From Bacteroidota bacterium (lineage in GTDB: Bacteria > Bacteroidota > Bacteroidia > Chitinophagales > Saprospiraceae): a DNA stretch of 62,855 nt. Under the pieces are notes generated by a model, which was not told the origin of the DNA, searched no databases, and saw only the letters and a list, made by a program, of their open reading frames with translations. Positions within the stretch are counted from its first letter, which is position 1; the number at the start of each line of letters is the position of its first letter. Positions 7,907 to 16,967 of the stretch are shown here, piece by piece. The stretch is taken from the NCBI GenBank assembly GCA_024743405.1, contig JANSWP010000036.1, positions 1 to 62,855 on the forward strand. Direction: 5' to 3'. Both the position numbers and the translations under genes were made by a program.

Positions 7907-10651
7907 TCAAAACTTAAAATTATAAGTCACTGCCGGAAATGCTGTTCCTAAAGTCGCAAAGCGATTGGCAGTGGGGGTAAATTTGGGCGGCTCCCGTTTA
8001 AAAAATACCGAAAAGGCATTTTTATGGAAATATAAATTATAAATCGAAAAAGTGACTGTCCCTTTATAACCCGCTCGTTTCCATACCTTTGCGGTTATGG
8101 TGTAACTAATATCCATTCGATGAAAGTCAGGAATTCTGAATTCGTTTCGATCACCAAAATTGGGTACCACGACACCTCCTATTTCATAAGAATTGATTGG
8201 CACCGTAATGGGTCGACCTGTATTATAACTAAAACTCATTGTAAAAGCTCGCTTTTGATTGGGCTTATGCTTAAACATAAAAGTGAACTGATGTGGCTTA
8301 TCAAAATTGGATGGAAACCAATCACCATTATTTACCGAAGTTTCGGCAGTTAGACCATCCACCTTTCTTAAAGATCTTGAATAGGAATAAGCTACACTAC
8401 CTTGAAGCGCACCTTCCTTTTTATTAATAGCCAATTCTATTCCGTATGATTTTCCCTTCCCATTCAATAATTCAGTCTCTAAATGGTCATTTAAAAATAG
8501 GTCGGCAAAATCTTTATACTCTAAAATGTCTTTAATGTTTTTATAATAAAATTCAACAGAAGTCTCCCAATGATTATCTTTTAGGTTTTTGAAAAAACCA
8601 AAAGAATAGTTATCAGCAGAAATAGGTTTTATATAACGATTACTCAACTGCCAAACATCAGCAGGTGTCGAAGCAGCTGTATTAGAAACTAAATGGATAT
8701 ATTGCCTTAATTTGTTGTAACTCAGTTTTATAGAACTCGATTCATCTAACCCTATCCTTAAAGAGATGCGCGGTTCCCACCCCGAATATTCCGCAATTGT
8801 TTCATTTTTCGAAAATTCAGTTTGACCTATAATAGTATTCGTCGAAGGTTGTTTTTCTACCTCATAAGAGTATACAGAATAAGGCCCTTTGTTTTGGAAA
8901 AGGGAATATCGCAATCCGACTGAAAAGCCAATCCGATCATTTAAATTGATTTCGTCATTTATATAAAATCCAAACTCTTGTCCTTGCTCTTTTAAGATAC
9001 TTTCTGGCGTGATAGCTGAAATTCTACTTTCAGGTTGAATCGTCTCTGGTTTTCCATCGTAAGCCACCCAATCTACCCCAAAATTAAGGGTCATCTTTTC
9101 GAACGGGACATAAAAGAAATTTTGTTGAAGTTTATAGTACTCCATTCCATTTTTTAAGCGAAAATTAGATGCTCCTGAAAGCGAGAAATAATCGCTTTCA
9201 TAATTACCTGAAACAGCAGTCAAAGTAGAGGAAAAATAAGGCCCATAGATTTGTTGCCATTGAAAATCAAAAAGTCTTGTACTCCATTCATATCCAAAAT
9301 CTTTGGCATATCGAAAAAAATCTTTGCTTTGATAGGTGGACAGGGCAATCCGAGTCTTATCACCAATTTTTTGAGTCAACTTGGCATTGAAATCATAAAA
9401 CCAAGTGGAACTTAAATTGATTAAACTACTTTTTGCCTGTTTCAACATCCAGTCTGAATAAGACCCACGAGCACTCACCAAAAAAGAAGTCTTTTCTCGA
9501 ACAATCGGACCTTCAAACATCAATCGACTGGAAGCAATTCCTACTCCGCCCGATCCATGTAATTTTTTGAAGTTTCCGTCTTTGGTTTCGACATCCAAAA
9601 CAGCTGAAATTCGACCGCCGTATTGTGCGGGTAAATTACCTTTATATAAGGTCACATTTTCAATTGCTTCCGAATTAAAAATGGAAAAGAAACCCAATAC
9701 ATGAGAAGAATTCAAAACAGGAGCCCCATCTTGAAGAATTAAGTTTTGATCAATATTTCCACCTCTTACATTGAATCCACTCGACCCCTCTCCTACCGTT
9801 GTCACCCCTGGCAAACTCAATAATCCTTGAATCACGTCCACTTCGCCTAAGAAAGTAGGCAATTCTTTTAATTCACTAATCTTCAATTCTTTAATACCTA
9901 TTTGGGTCTCTCGCACATTCACATTGTCTCCTCTTGCTTTAATGACAACTTCATCCAACTGAAAGGACTTAACATCTAGTTCAATTTGAAATTCTCCATT
10001 CGAAAAAGCTTTCAATTCTCGATAGTTTTCTCGATAACCTACTGCTTGTATTTCCAAAAAATGAGTTCCTACCGGTAAATCCAATTCAAAACTTCCATCT
10101 ACCTCACTCGCTGACCCAATTCCCAATTCCTCAATAAATAAAGTAACTCCGATAACAGGCTCTTCTGTAACTTTGTCTATCACAAAGCCCTTTATTTTTA
10201 CTGTCCCATCAGGATCTGGATTGTTCGGATTTCCAATGCTTATGATCTCTGCCTGCGGTCTTTTTTTATCCAAACCTTGGATTCGTTCATTATGCTGGTT
10301 GGCAAAAAAATCGAGTGAATATTCTTTTCCTAAGGCAGTTTTAGGCGCAATCGCGATACCAATATTTTCGATTTCCTCAAAACTCAAATCCGTATTTTCC
10401 AATAATTCAGAAAGCGCATTTCCTAGAGGTATTTGATTCCAATTGACTGTTTTAGCTGGATTGTTTGAGACGATTTCATTTCCGAAGAAAAACCTTACTC
10501 CATATTGATTTTCAACAGATTGTAAAACCTGAACAATATTCCGATCTTCATAATCTCCATCAACAAGGAGGTTATTATAGGTTTGGGAATGGAGATTGAA
10601 AAAGAAAAAAAAGAAAACAAAAAAAGAAAGCGTTTTATGGCAAAAAAACAT
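7907..10651 (-). CDS. TonB-dependent receptor with STN and carboxypeptidase-regulatory domains
   Basis: This 914-residue outer-membrane transporter has, in order: a phenylalanine-rich signal peptide (1-23); an STN/secretin-like domain (~28-110, DRNIVQVLQSVENQYGVRFFF); a CarboxypepD_reg-like beta domain (~150-235, VKIKGFVIDKVTEEPVIGVTL); a TonB plug (~245-380, GFNVRGGNIDQNLILQDGAPV, YGGRISAVLDV); and a 22-strand barrel to the end, finishing AVTYNFKF. An STN domain often means a FecI/FecR-type signalling link, but no sigma or anti-sigma gene is adjacent. It is first in a three-gene minus-strand operon with DUF4249 and MG2-like proteins. The substrate cannot be told from sequence. Confidence 0.93.
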   Translation of the reverse strand: MFFCHKTLSFFVFFFFFFNLHSQTYNNLLVDGDYEDRNIVQVLQSVENQYGVRFFFGNEIVSNNPAKTVNWNQIPLGNALSELLENTDLSFEEIENIGIAIAPKTALGKEYSLDFFANQHNERIQGLDKKRPQAEIISIGNPNNPDPDGTVKIKGFVIDKVTEEPVIGVTLFIEELGIGSASEVDGSFELDLPVGTHFLEIQAVGYRENYRELKAFSNGEFQIELDVKSFQLDEVVIKARGDNVNVRETQIGIKELKISELKELPTFLGEVDVIQGLLSLPGVTTVGEGSSGFNVRGGNIDQNLILQDGAPVLNSSHVLGFFSIFNSEAIENVTLYKGNLPAQYGGRISAVLDVETKDGNFKKLHGSGGVGIASSRLMFEGPIVREKTSFLVSARGSYSDWMLKQAKSSLINLSSTWFYDFNAKLTQKIGDKTRIALSTYQSKDFFRYAKDFGYEWSTRLFDFQWQQIYGPYFSSTLTAVSGNYESDYFSLSGASNFRLKNGMEYYKLQQNFFYVPFEKMTLNFGVDWVAYDGKPETIQPESRISAITPESILKEQGQEFGFYINDEINLNDRIGFSVGLRYSLFQNKGPYSVYSYEVEKQPSTNTIIGQTEFSKNETIAEYSGWEPRISLRIGLDESSSIKLSYNKLRQYIHLVSNTAASTPADVWQLSNRYIKPISADNYSFGFFKNLKDNHWETSVEFYYKNIKDILEYKDFADLFLNDHLETELLNGKGKSYGIELAINKKEGALQGSVAYSYSRSLRKVDGLTAETSVNNGDWFPSNFDKPHQFTFMFKHKPNQKRAFTMSFSYNTGRPITVPINSYEIGGVVVPNFGDRNEFRIPDFHRMDISYTITAKVWKRAGYKGTVTFSIYNLYFHKNAFSVFFKREPPKFTPTANRFATLGTAFPAVTYNFKF

Positions 10652-10808
10652 GGACTGTCAGGTTTTATTTCAATTGGTTAAATGTAGAATTATTAAAGGG
10701 TATCACAAAAGAAGCATAGTGATTTTATTTGACATAGATTGAACAAACTGATTAATTACCTCCGAAATGTCTATCTCGAATATAATGATTGAATTGAAAA
10801 TATTCCCG

Positions 10809-10816
10809 TAATTTTG
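10809..10816 (+). promoter_or_regulatory. Candidate -7 box immediately before the secreted hydrolase gene
   Basis: TAATTTTG matches TAnnTTTG and ends only 3 bases before ATG 10820. A start site ~5-7 bases downstream would give a nearly leaderless message. No clear TTTG is at the expected -33 distance. Confidence 0.4.
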
Positions 10817-10819
10817 GGT

Positions 10820-12082
10820 ATGAAAAACTTAAAAGTTTGGCTCTTTTTAATTACCGTTATTTTTTTATCTCAAAGCCATATTGCTAAACTTAATCATGGT
10901 GCTGATTGGGGCTTTTTTGCCCATCGAGAGATCAATAAGATGGCCATTTTTACTCTACCTCCTGAATTAATAGTCTTTTATAAAAAACATGTTAAATATA
11001 TCACCGATCATGCTATAGACCCCGACAAAAGAAGATATGCATCAAAACATGAAGCCGTTCGACATTATTTAGATTTGGATGTTTATGGTGTGGCACCATT
11101 TGACAATCTTCCCCGAACTTGGTCCAATGCATTGATGGCTTATTCTGATATTTTTGTTGTACATAATCAGGATACATTTCTTCTTTCAGATGATTTTCGA
11201 ACTTCTGACACTTTGTTTTCTGGAAATATACCAGATACCATTTTTTTTTCTGAAAAACTTTATCCAAATATTGCCATCAAAAAAGACACTTTTAGGCAGT
11301 TCTTCATTCAAAATATTGTCAAAAATTATTACGAAGATAACTGGGAAATTGATTGTGATAGTATCGCTAAATTGACAGGTATTTCCGTTGAAAAATTAAA
11401 TTGTAATACAGCTTTTGCTGTTGGTCATTTATCTCAACATGGCATTCTTCCATGGTATCTGGTGACGGTTCAACACAATCTAAAAAAAGCTTTTTTAGAG
11501 GAAGACATTGATAAGATACTCCGTATTTCTGCTGATTTTGGACATTATATCGCAGATGCTCATGTACCACTTCATACTACAGAAAATTATAATGGTCAAC
11601 TCACTGGGCAAAATGGAATCCACGCTTTTTGGGAAACACGATTGCCACAATTGTTTTATGAAGATTATGACCTATGGGTTGGGAAAGCTCAATATATTGA
11701 TGACCCAACTGAATACTTTTGGAATATAGTCTTGGAAAGTCATTCTTATGTTGACAGTGTCCTCTTAATTGAAAAAAACTTGCGAGAAACCTTACCCGAA
11801 GATCAATTATTTTGCTACGAAGAACGATATGGCAATATGGCACAAATTGAATGTCGGGAATTTTCAAGAATCTATCATGAGCGTATGAATGGTATGGTAG
11901 AAGAACGGCTTCGAAAGGCGATTTTGGCAGTTGGAAGTGCGTGGTACTCAGCTTGGTGGGAAGCCGGACAACCCAATTTAAGGAAGTTGAATGAGACTAA
12001 TTTTGTCACTAATTTAGGTCAAGATTCTGTAGAATTAGAAAGTAAATTTAGGGTGGGAAAGATATTCGGAAGAAAGCATTAG
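10820..12082 (+). CDS. Secreted zinc-dependent phospholipase C / S1-P1 nuclease-like hydrolase
   Basis: The protein has about 420 residues with an N-terminal signal (MKNLKVWLFLITVIFLSQSH) and is exported. The mature start contains WGFFAHREINK, the Trp/His zinc site expected at the N-terminus of this superfamily. GHLSQHGILPWYL gives a further histidine. GHYIADAHVPLHTTENY followed by GIHAFWETRLP closely follows the HxxxDxHxPLH...HxxW/D metal signature of S1/P1 nucleases and bacterial phospholipase C. The ATG at 10820 is chosen over the in-frame TTG two codons earlier because it begins a normal signal peptide. The substrate (phospholipid or nucleic acid) is not decided by these motifs. Divergent neighbours suggest no operon. 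Confidence 0.82.
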   Translation: MKNLKVWLFLITVIFLSQSHIAKLNHGADWGFFAHREINKMAIFTLPPELIVFYKKHVKYITDHAIDPDKRRYASKHEAVRHYLDLDVYGVAPFDNLPRTWSNALMAYSDIFVVHNQDTFLLSDDFRTSDTLFSGNIPDTIFFSEKLYPNIAIKKDTFRQFFIQNIVKNYYEDNWEIDCDSIAKLTGISVEKLNCNTAFAVGHLSQHGILPWYLVTVQHNLKKAFLEEDIDKILRISADFGHYIADAHVPLHTTENYNGQLTGQNGIHAFWETRLPQLFYEDYDLWVGKAQYIDDPTEYFWNIVLESHSYVDSVLLIEKNLRETLPEDQLFCYEERYGNMAQIECREFSRIYHERMNGMVEERLRKAILAVGSAWYSAWWEAGQPNLRKLNETNFVTNLGQDSVELESKFRVGKIFGRKH

Positions 12083-12170
12083 ACTTTATTCTAAAATATT
12101 TCTTTATTTTTTAATATAAGCTTTCCAAAAAAAACAGGCTTTTAAGAGTAATTTTGCATCGTTAATTCCA

Positions 12171-12335
12171 TAAGGAACGCGGACAGAATAAATTTACATT
12201 TATGCCTGCTACTTTTTTCATTTCATTTCGTTAAAAATACTCGCCAGAGCCAAGACTCTGCCTGCGTTTTTTGCCTCCTTAAATGAAAAAATAACCGACT
12301 CAAAAAATGTAAATTTATTCTATCCACATTCCTTA
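12171..12335 (-). repeat. Type-D nested palindromic repeat
   Basis: The arms AAGGAACGCGGACAGAATAAA... (12173-12197) and ...TTTATTCTATCCACATTCCTTA (to 12335) pair with about three mismatches. The core on the minus strand is GGCAAAAAACGCAGGC, hairpin AGAGTCTTGGCTCT, GGCGAGTATTTTTAACG. It lies just upstream of the 1142-aa T9SS protein gene. A solo type-D arm is at 16054-16081. Confidence 0.85.
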
Positions 12336-12360
12336 TAACCCTCAACTCAAAATTTTAATT

Positions 12361-15300
12361 ATGAAAAAAATTCTTACCCTAACTGTTACATTACTAACCT
12401 TGGCTATTTCTGTACAAGCCCAAATTGTCATTACTGAAATCATGTACAATAATCCAGGAACGGACGATTACGAATATATTGAATTGTACAATAATAGTAT
12501 GTCAGCTGTCGATATGACCGGCTGGACAATGGGAGGTGTAACTTACACTTTTTCTGGTACTTTGAATGCTGGCGAATACATCGTTTTATGCCAAAACCCT
12601 ACCTTAATAGATGCTGCTTTTGGAATTACAAGTACTGCTTGGGACTCTGGTGCCGTTAATAATTCCGGTGAAACAATAACCCTCTCAGACGCTAATGGAA
12701 ATCTGATTGATGAAGTAACTTATGACGATGCTGCTCCATGGCCAACAAGTCCTGATGGAGATGGGTTCACCTTAGTTTTGTGCGATGTTAATTCCGATAA
12801 TAATGATGCTGCCAACTGGTCAGCGGCTTCTACACCGACAGGTTTTGAAATTGGCGGTGTTCCAATTTTTGCCAACCCTGGAGCTGCCTCACAGTGTTCT
12901 GATGATCCATTTGTTGGATTTGCGAGCAATGCAATTTCTATAGCCGAAAATGCTGGTGTAGTAGCAATTACCATTTCTTTAAATAATGGAAATGGAATGG
13001 CAACCACTGTTGATGTGAATGTAGGAGCAGCTTCAACTGCCACAGATGGTAGTGATTATTCATATACCGCTCAAACAGTCACTTTTCCAGCCAATATGCC
13101 CACTGCTGAAGAAACGATTACGGTTTCAATAATTGATGATTCAGATGAAGAAATTAGTGAAACGATAGTTTTAGAATTATCAAATCCATCCAATAATGCC
13201 ACTTTATTAAATTCGACCTACACAATTACTATTCAAGACAATGATGCGACAATAGATAGTGATTTGTTAATTACGGGTGTCTTTGATGCGCAACCAGCGG
13301 CGTCAGGAACAAAAGGTTTTGAATTACAAGCCATTAATAATATAGCTGATTTGAGTTTGTACGGAGTCGAATCCGCCAATAATGGCGGTGGCGCATCAGG
13401 AGCAGAATTTGTTTTTCCAAATATCTCACTCGATGCTGGCGACTGTATTTATGTGGTGGATGACAGTACCAAATTCGCTGATTTTTTCGGTTTTAATGCG
13501 GACTTTGTGAATTCAGCTGCCAATATAAATGGTGATGACGCCATCGTTCTTTATAAAGGAGATGAAATTGTAGATGTATGTGGTGACCCAAATGTAGATG
13601 GAACAAACGAACCTTGGGAAAGCATGGATGGTTGGGCATACAGAGTTAGTGGAACAGGACCTGATGGGTCTTCTTTCAATTTGTCAAATTGGACTTTTAG
13701 TGGAATCAATGCGCTTGATGGAGCCGCTACTAATAATGATGCAATGCCAGCATTTCCGACCTGTACTTATATGAATGTGGTTTCAATGGATGTAGTAGCT
13801 AATGATGATAATGCAGTAACCAATGAAGGAGAAGCCATTGACATTTTTGTATTAAACAATGATAATTTGCCAAATGATTGGACTTCTTTAGAAATCATTG
13901 ACCTTCCAAGTAATGGATCAGCAGTGGTTAATCTTGACGCTAGTATAACCTATACTCCAGAAGATGATTTTTGTGATGATATCGATTCATTCGAATATGA
14001 AGTCTGTGATGGTCTAACTTGTGACACTGCAGTTGTAATGATTACGGTTAACTGCCCATTAAGTTATCCTCCTTATGATATTGGGACTGTGACTACTGTG
14101 AATATGGATGGCTTGCCAGACTCCATCAATACGTCTTGCCAAATTCAAGGGATCGTGCATGGTGTTGACTTACAAGGGGGGGTAGCAATCCAATTTACTT
14201 TAATTGATGCAACTGGCGGTGTTAGTGTTTTCAGTCCAAGTGATTTAGGATATACCGTAAATGAGGGAGACCAATTAATCATTCAAGGCATTATTGGGCA
14301 TTTTAATGGTTTAACTCAGATGACCGCTAATATTATCATTTTCGGTTCTTCTGGAAATCCTACCGTTACGCCACCAGTCGTTACGGAATTAAATGAATCA
14401 ACAGAATCTGAGTTAATTAGAATTGATGGTTTGACCGTCGTTGACCCAGGTCAATGGACCAATACTGGATCAGGTTTCACTGTTGATGTAACCGACGGTG
14501 TCAACACTTACCAAATGCGAATTGATAATGATGTAGATATATTTGGATCAAATGCTCCATCAGCTTCTTTTTCTGCGATAGGCATTGGAAGTCAATTTGA
14601 CAATAGTCTACCTCATGATGAAGGGTATCAGTTTTTACCTCGATATATGCCAGATTTAATTTTTGGTTTTAGTGCTAATAATGATGCCGTTTCTACCGAC
14701 CAGAATACATCAGTGACCTTTGATCCTACTTCCAATGATAACTTACCCGATGGTTTTGACACATTCACGATTATTAGTGGGCCTGATGAAGGAAGTATTG
14801 ATGTAATGGGATCTTCTATTACTTATATACCTAATATGGATTATTGTGGAAACGATGAAATTGTATACGAAATATGCAAAAATATGGATTGTGACCAAGG
14901 AACTATTGCTATATCAGTAGTTTGTGACTCTGGTTATCCGCTTTATGATATTGCCACCATTACAACTGTCAATGCTGATGGTTTACCAGATTCTTTGGGT
15001 GTCTCTTGCCAACTACAAGGAATTGTTTACGGAGTTGATCTTCAGGGGGCCAATGACAATATTCAATTTTATTTTATTGATGGAACAGGAGGAACAAGTC
15101 TTTTTGCAAATACTGATTTTGGATATACAGTACAGGAGGGCGACGAAATAATTGTTCAAGGAACCATTACTCAATTCAACTGCCTTACTCAAATTACTCC
15201 TGACACCCTATGGCTGATTTCTACAGGTAATGACTTAGTTGCACCGACTGTTGTAACTACTTTAGATGAGTCTACAGAAGGGGAATTGATAATGATTGAA

Positions 15301-15789
15301 AATCTGACATTAGTCGATCCAGGTCAATGGAACCCAGGAGGCTCAGGATTTAATGTGGACGTCACAAATGGAAATGATACCTACCAAATGCGCATTGACA
15401 ATGATGTAAATTTATTTGGTGCGTCTGCTCCAAGTACCCCATTTAATGCTATTGGTTTAGGTGGTCAGTTTGATAATAGTGCTCCTTGTGACGATGGATA
15501 TCAGTTTTTGCCACGATATGAGGAAGACATTATCTTCCTTGATGCAACAATTGACAAGAGTTTGAGTCAAAAAATCCAGTTTTTCCCAAATCCTACAGAT
15601 GGCATGTTGAATATACGTTCAGACATCCAATTAGATCGAGTTATTATCTTCAATCTTTTAGGTCAAAAAATGTTGGAAAGTCAAAACCTTGATAATCAAA
15701 TTGAGGTATACAACTTCCCGGCTGGAATTTATACGATTACATTTGTAAGTGGCGATTCCTTTTGGGTAACTGAATTTGTGAAGAGATAA
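12361..15789 (+). CDS. Multidomain T9SS-secreted surface protein (lamin-tail, Calx-beta, cadherin-like repeats)
   Basis: The protein has 1142 residues and a signal peptide ending VQAQ. The order is as follows. Lamin-tail domain (~22-135, IVITEIMYNNPGTDDYEYIELYN). Calx-beta (~185-298, IAENAGVVAITISL...ITIQDND). A second lamin-tail-like segment (~300-470, LLITGVFDAQPAASGTKGFEL). Then two tandem copies of a ~300-residue unit, each with a cadherin-like module (NDDNAVTNEGEAIDIFVLNND) and a beta/OB-like module that begins YDI.T(V/I)TTVN.DGLPDS and ends FLPRY. The last ~80 residues (FFPNPTDGMLNIRS... FPAGIYTITF... ) form a T9SS type A sorting domain. It is an extracellular, probably adhesive or scaffolding protein, and no catalytic motif is seen. 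The internal duplication looks recent. Confidence 0.88.
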   Translation: MKKILTLTVTLLTLAISVQAQIVITEIMYNNPGTDDYEYIELYNNSMSAVDMTGWTMGGVTYTFSGTLNAGEYIVLCQNPTLIDAAFGITSTAWDSGAVNNSGETITLSDANGNLIDEVTYDDAAPWPTSPDGDGFTLVLCDVNSDNNDAANWSAASTPTGFEIGGVPIFANPGAASQCSDDPFVGFASNAISIAENAGVVAITISLNNGNGMATTVDVNVGAASTATDGSDYSYTAQTVTFPANMPTAEETITVSIIDDSDEEISETIVLELSNPSNNATLLNSTYTITIQDNDATIDSDLLITGVFDAQPAASGTKGFELQAINNIADLSLYGVESANNGGGASGAEFVFPNISLDAGDCIYVVDDSTKFADFFGFNADFVNSAANINGDDAIVLYKGDEIVDVCGDPNVDGTNEPWESMDGWAYRVSGTGPDGSSFNLSNWTFSGINALDGAATNNDAMPAFPTCTYMNVVSMDVVANDDNAVTNEGEAIDIFVLNNDNLPNDWTSLEIIDLPSNGSAVVNLDASITYTPEDDFCDDIDSFEYEVCDGLTCDTAVVMITVNCPLSYPPYDIGTVTTVNMDGLPDSINTSCQIQGIVHGVDLQGGVAIQFTLIDATGGVSVFSPSDLGYTVNEGDQLIIQGIIGHFNGLTQMTANIIIFGSSGNPTVTPPVVTELNESTESELIRIDGLTVVDPGQWTNTGSGFTVDVTDGVNTYQMRIDNDVDIFGSNAPSASFSAIGIGSQFDNSLPHDEGYQFLPRYMPDLIFGFSANNDAVSTDQNTSVTFDPTSNDNLPDGFDTFTIISGPDEGSIDVMGSSITYIPNMDYCGNDEIVYEICKNMDCDQGTIAISVVCDSGYPLYDIATITTVNADGLPDSLGVSCQLQGIVYGVDLQGANDNIQFYFIDGTGGTSLFANTDFGYTVQEGDEIIVQGTITQFNCLTQITPDTLWLISTGNDLVAPTVVTTLDESTEGELIMIENLTLVDPGQWNPGGSGFNVDVTNGNDTYQMRIDNDVNLFGASAPSTPFNAIGLGGQFDNSAPCDDGYQFLPRYEEDIIFLDATIDKSLSQKIQFFPNPTDGMLNIRSDIQLDRVIIFNLLGQKMLESQNLDNQIEVYNFPAGIYTITFVSGDSFWVTEFVKR

Positions 15790-15835
15790 GATAAACACTA
15801 GAGTTGTTGTTGGGGAGGAGGAAAAATATCTGTTG

Positions 15836-15867
15836 AAAAGGCGGTTCATTTTTTTGAATCGCCTTTT
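15836..15867 (+). terminator. Rho-independent terminator after the 1142-aa protein gene
   Basis: AAAAGGCGGTTC...GAATCGCCTTTT is an 8-bp GC-containing stem (one G-T pair) with flanking A/T tracts. It lies about 50 bases after the stop. Just before it, GGGGAGGAGGAAAAATAT resembles the outer arm of the hairpin at 61404. Confidence 0.8.
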
Positions 15868-16053
15868 CTATTTTAAATAAAAAACAATAAAGCTGTTGTA
15901 ACTATGTTCAATTCAATGTATTTTTAATATTAAGAAATGTGATTTTTTATTAACTTTATCGTTTAATCAAAAGTCCTTTGCTAGATAAGAAACTTCTTTA
16001 ATATCTGTTTTTCTGTCATTATCTATCTCTAACAATATGCTATATTCCCTTGA

Positions 16054-16081
16054 TTAAGGAATACGGACATAATAAATTTAC
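16054..16081 (+). repeat. Solo type-D repeat arm
   Basis: The segment beginning TTAAGGAATACGGACATAAT matches the left arm of the type-D element at 12171. No right arm or core follows before the parA-like gene. It is a decayed or truncated copy. Confidence 0.6.
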
Positions 16082-16190
16082 CCGCATTTCTAACAGCATA
16101 TTTCATAAAATTGAACTTTATTCTTATAGGATTCTGGAGAAAATTTAAGCCAGCAATTAATAGGCAAAAGGAAACTAACACAGCAGCGAA

Positions 16191-16967
16191 ATGATTATTT
16201 TTACCCTTTATAATTTCAAGGGAGGAGTTGGCAAAACAACCTCTTGTGTCAATCTAGCTTACCTATCTGCCCGGGATGGTTTTAAAACTTTATTGTGGGA
16301 TTTAGATCCGCAGAGCTCAGCTACTTACTACTTAGGAGAAGAAGACTCCCTTAATGGATCTATGAAAGGGTTAATTTCTCAAAAAAAGAGTTTCGATCAT
16401 TATATCAAACCTTCCCAATATCCGAATTTATCCTATATTCCAGGGCATATAAAAAATCGAAACATTGATGTGCAATTAAGTACAGTCGATCATTTCAATA
16501 AACAGTTCAAGTCTATAAAATCAGACCTTAAATATCAATTTGATTATGTCTTTATTGATTGCCCTCCATCTTTAAGTCATTTGGCGAATCAGATTTTCAA
16601 ATCTGCACATTTTGTTTTAATGCCGCTCATTCCTACTACCTTATCTGAAAGAACTTATAATCAAGTCCTCGATCATTTTAAAAGCCAAAACTTTGATGTC
16701 AGAAAAATATTACCGTTCTTTTCACTTGTAGATAATAGAAAAAATCTTCACCGATCCACAATGGAACACTTTAGATCGACACAACCTAAGGTAATTCGTT
16801 CTATCATTCCTTCCTCTACTGAAATTGAAAAAATGGGGATTAATCGGGCCCCGGTTTATACCTTTTCCAAAAACTCAGAAGGTTCTCTTGCGTATAGAAA
16901 TCTATGGCAGGAACTGAAATGGTTCAAGAAATTAAGCTCCCAAAGAACCCTTTCCAAAAGAAAATAA
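16191..16967 (+). CDS. Orphan ParA/MinD-family ATPase
   Basis: The protein has 258 residues. Deviant Walker A KGGVGKTT (10-17), switch I WDLDPQSSATYYL, Walker B FDYVFIDCPPSLSHL and a C-terminal ParA-like region are all present. ParA ATPases position DNA or protein cargo by dynamic dimerisation on the nucleoid. No ParB, parS-like repeat cluster or replication gene is adjacent, and about 950 bases without a convincing gene follow. It could be a chromosomal cargo-positioning ParA or a relic of an integrated element. The basic C-terminus (LSSQRTLSKRK) is unusual but not diagnostic. Confidence 0.9.
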   Translation: MIIFTLYNFKGGVGKTTSCVNLAYLSARDGFKTLLWDLDPQSSATYYLGEEDSLNGSMKGLISQKKSFDHYIKPSQYPNLSYIPGHIKNRNIDVQLSTVDHFNKQFKSIKSDLKYQFDYVFIDCPPSLSHLANQIFKSAHFVLMPLIPTTLSERTYNQVLDHFKSQNFDVRKILPFFSLVDNRKNLHRSTMEHFRSTQPKVIRSIIPSSTEIEKMGINRAPVYTFSKNSEGSLAYRNLWQELKWFKKLSSQRTLSKRK

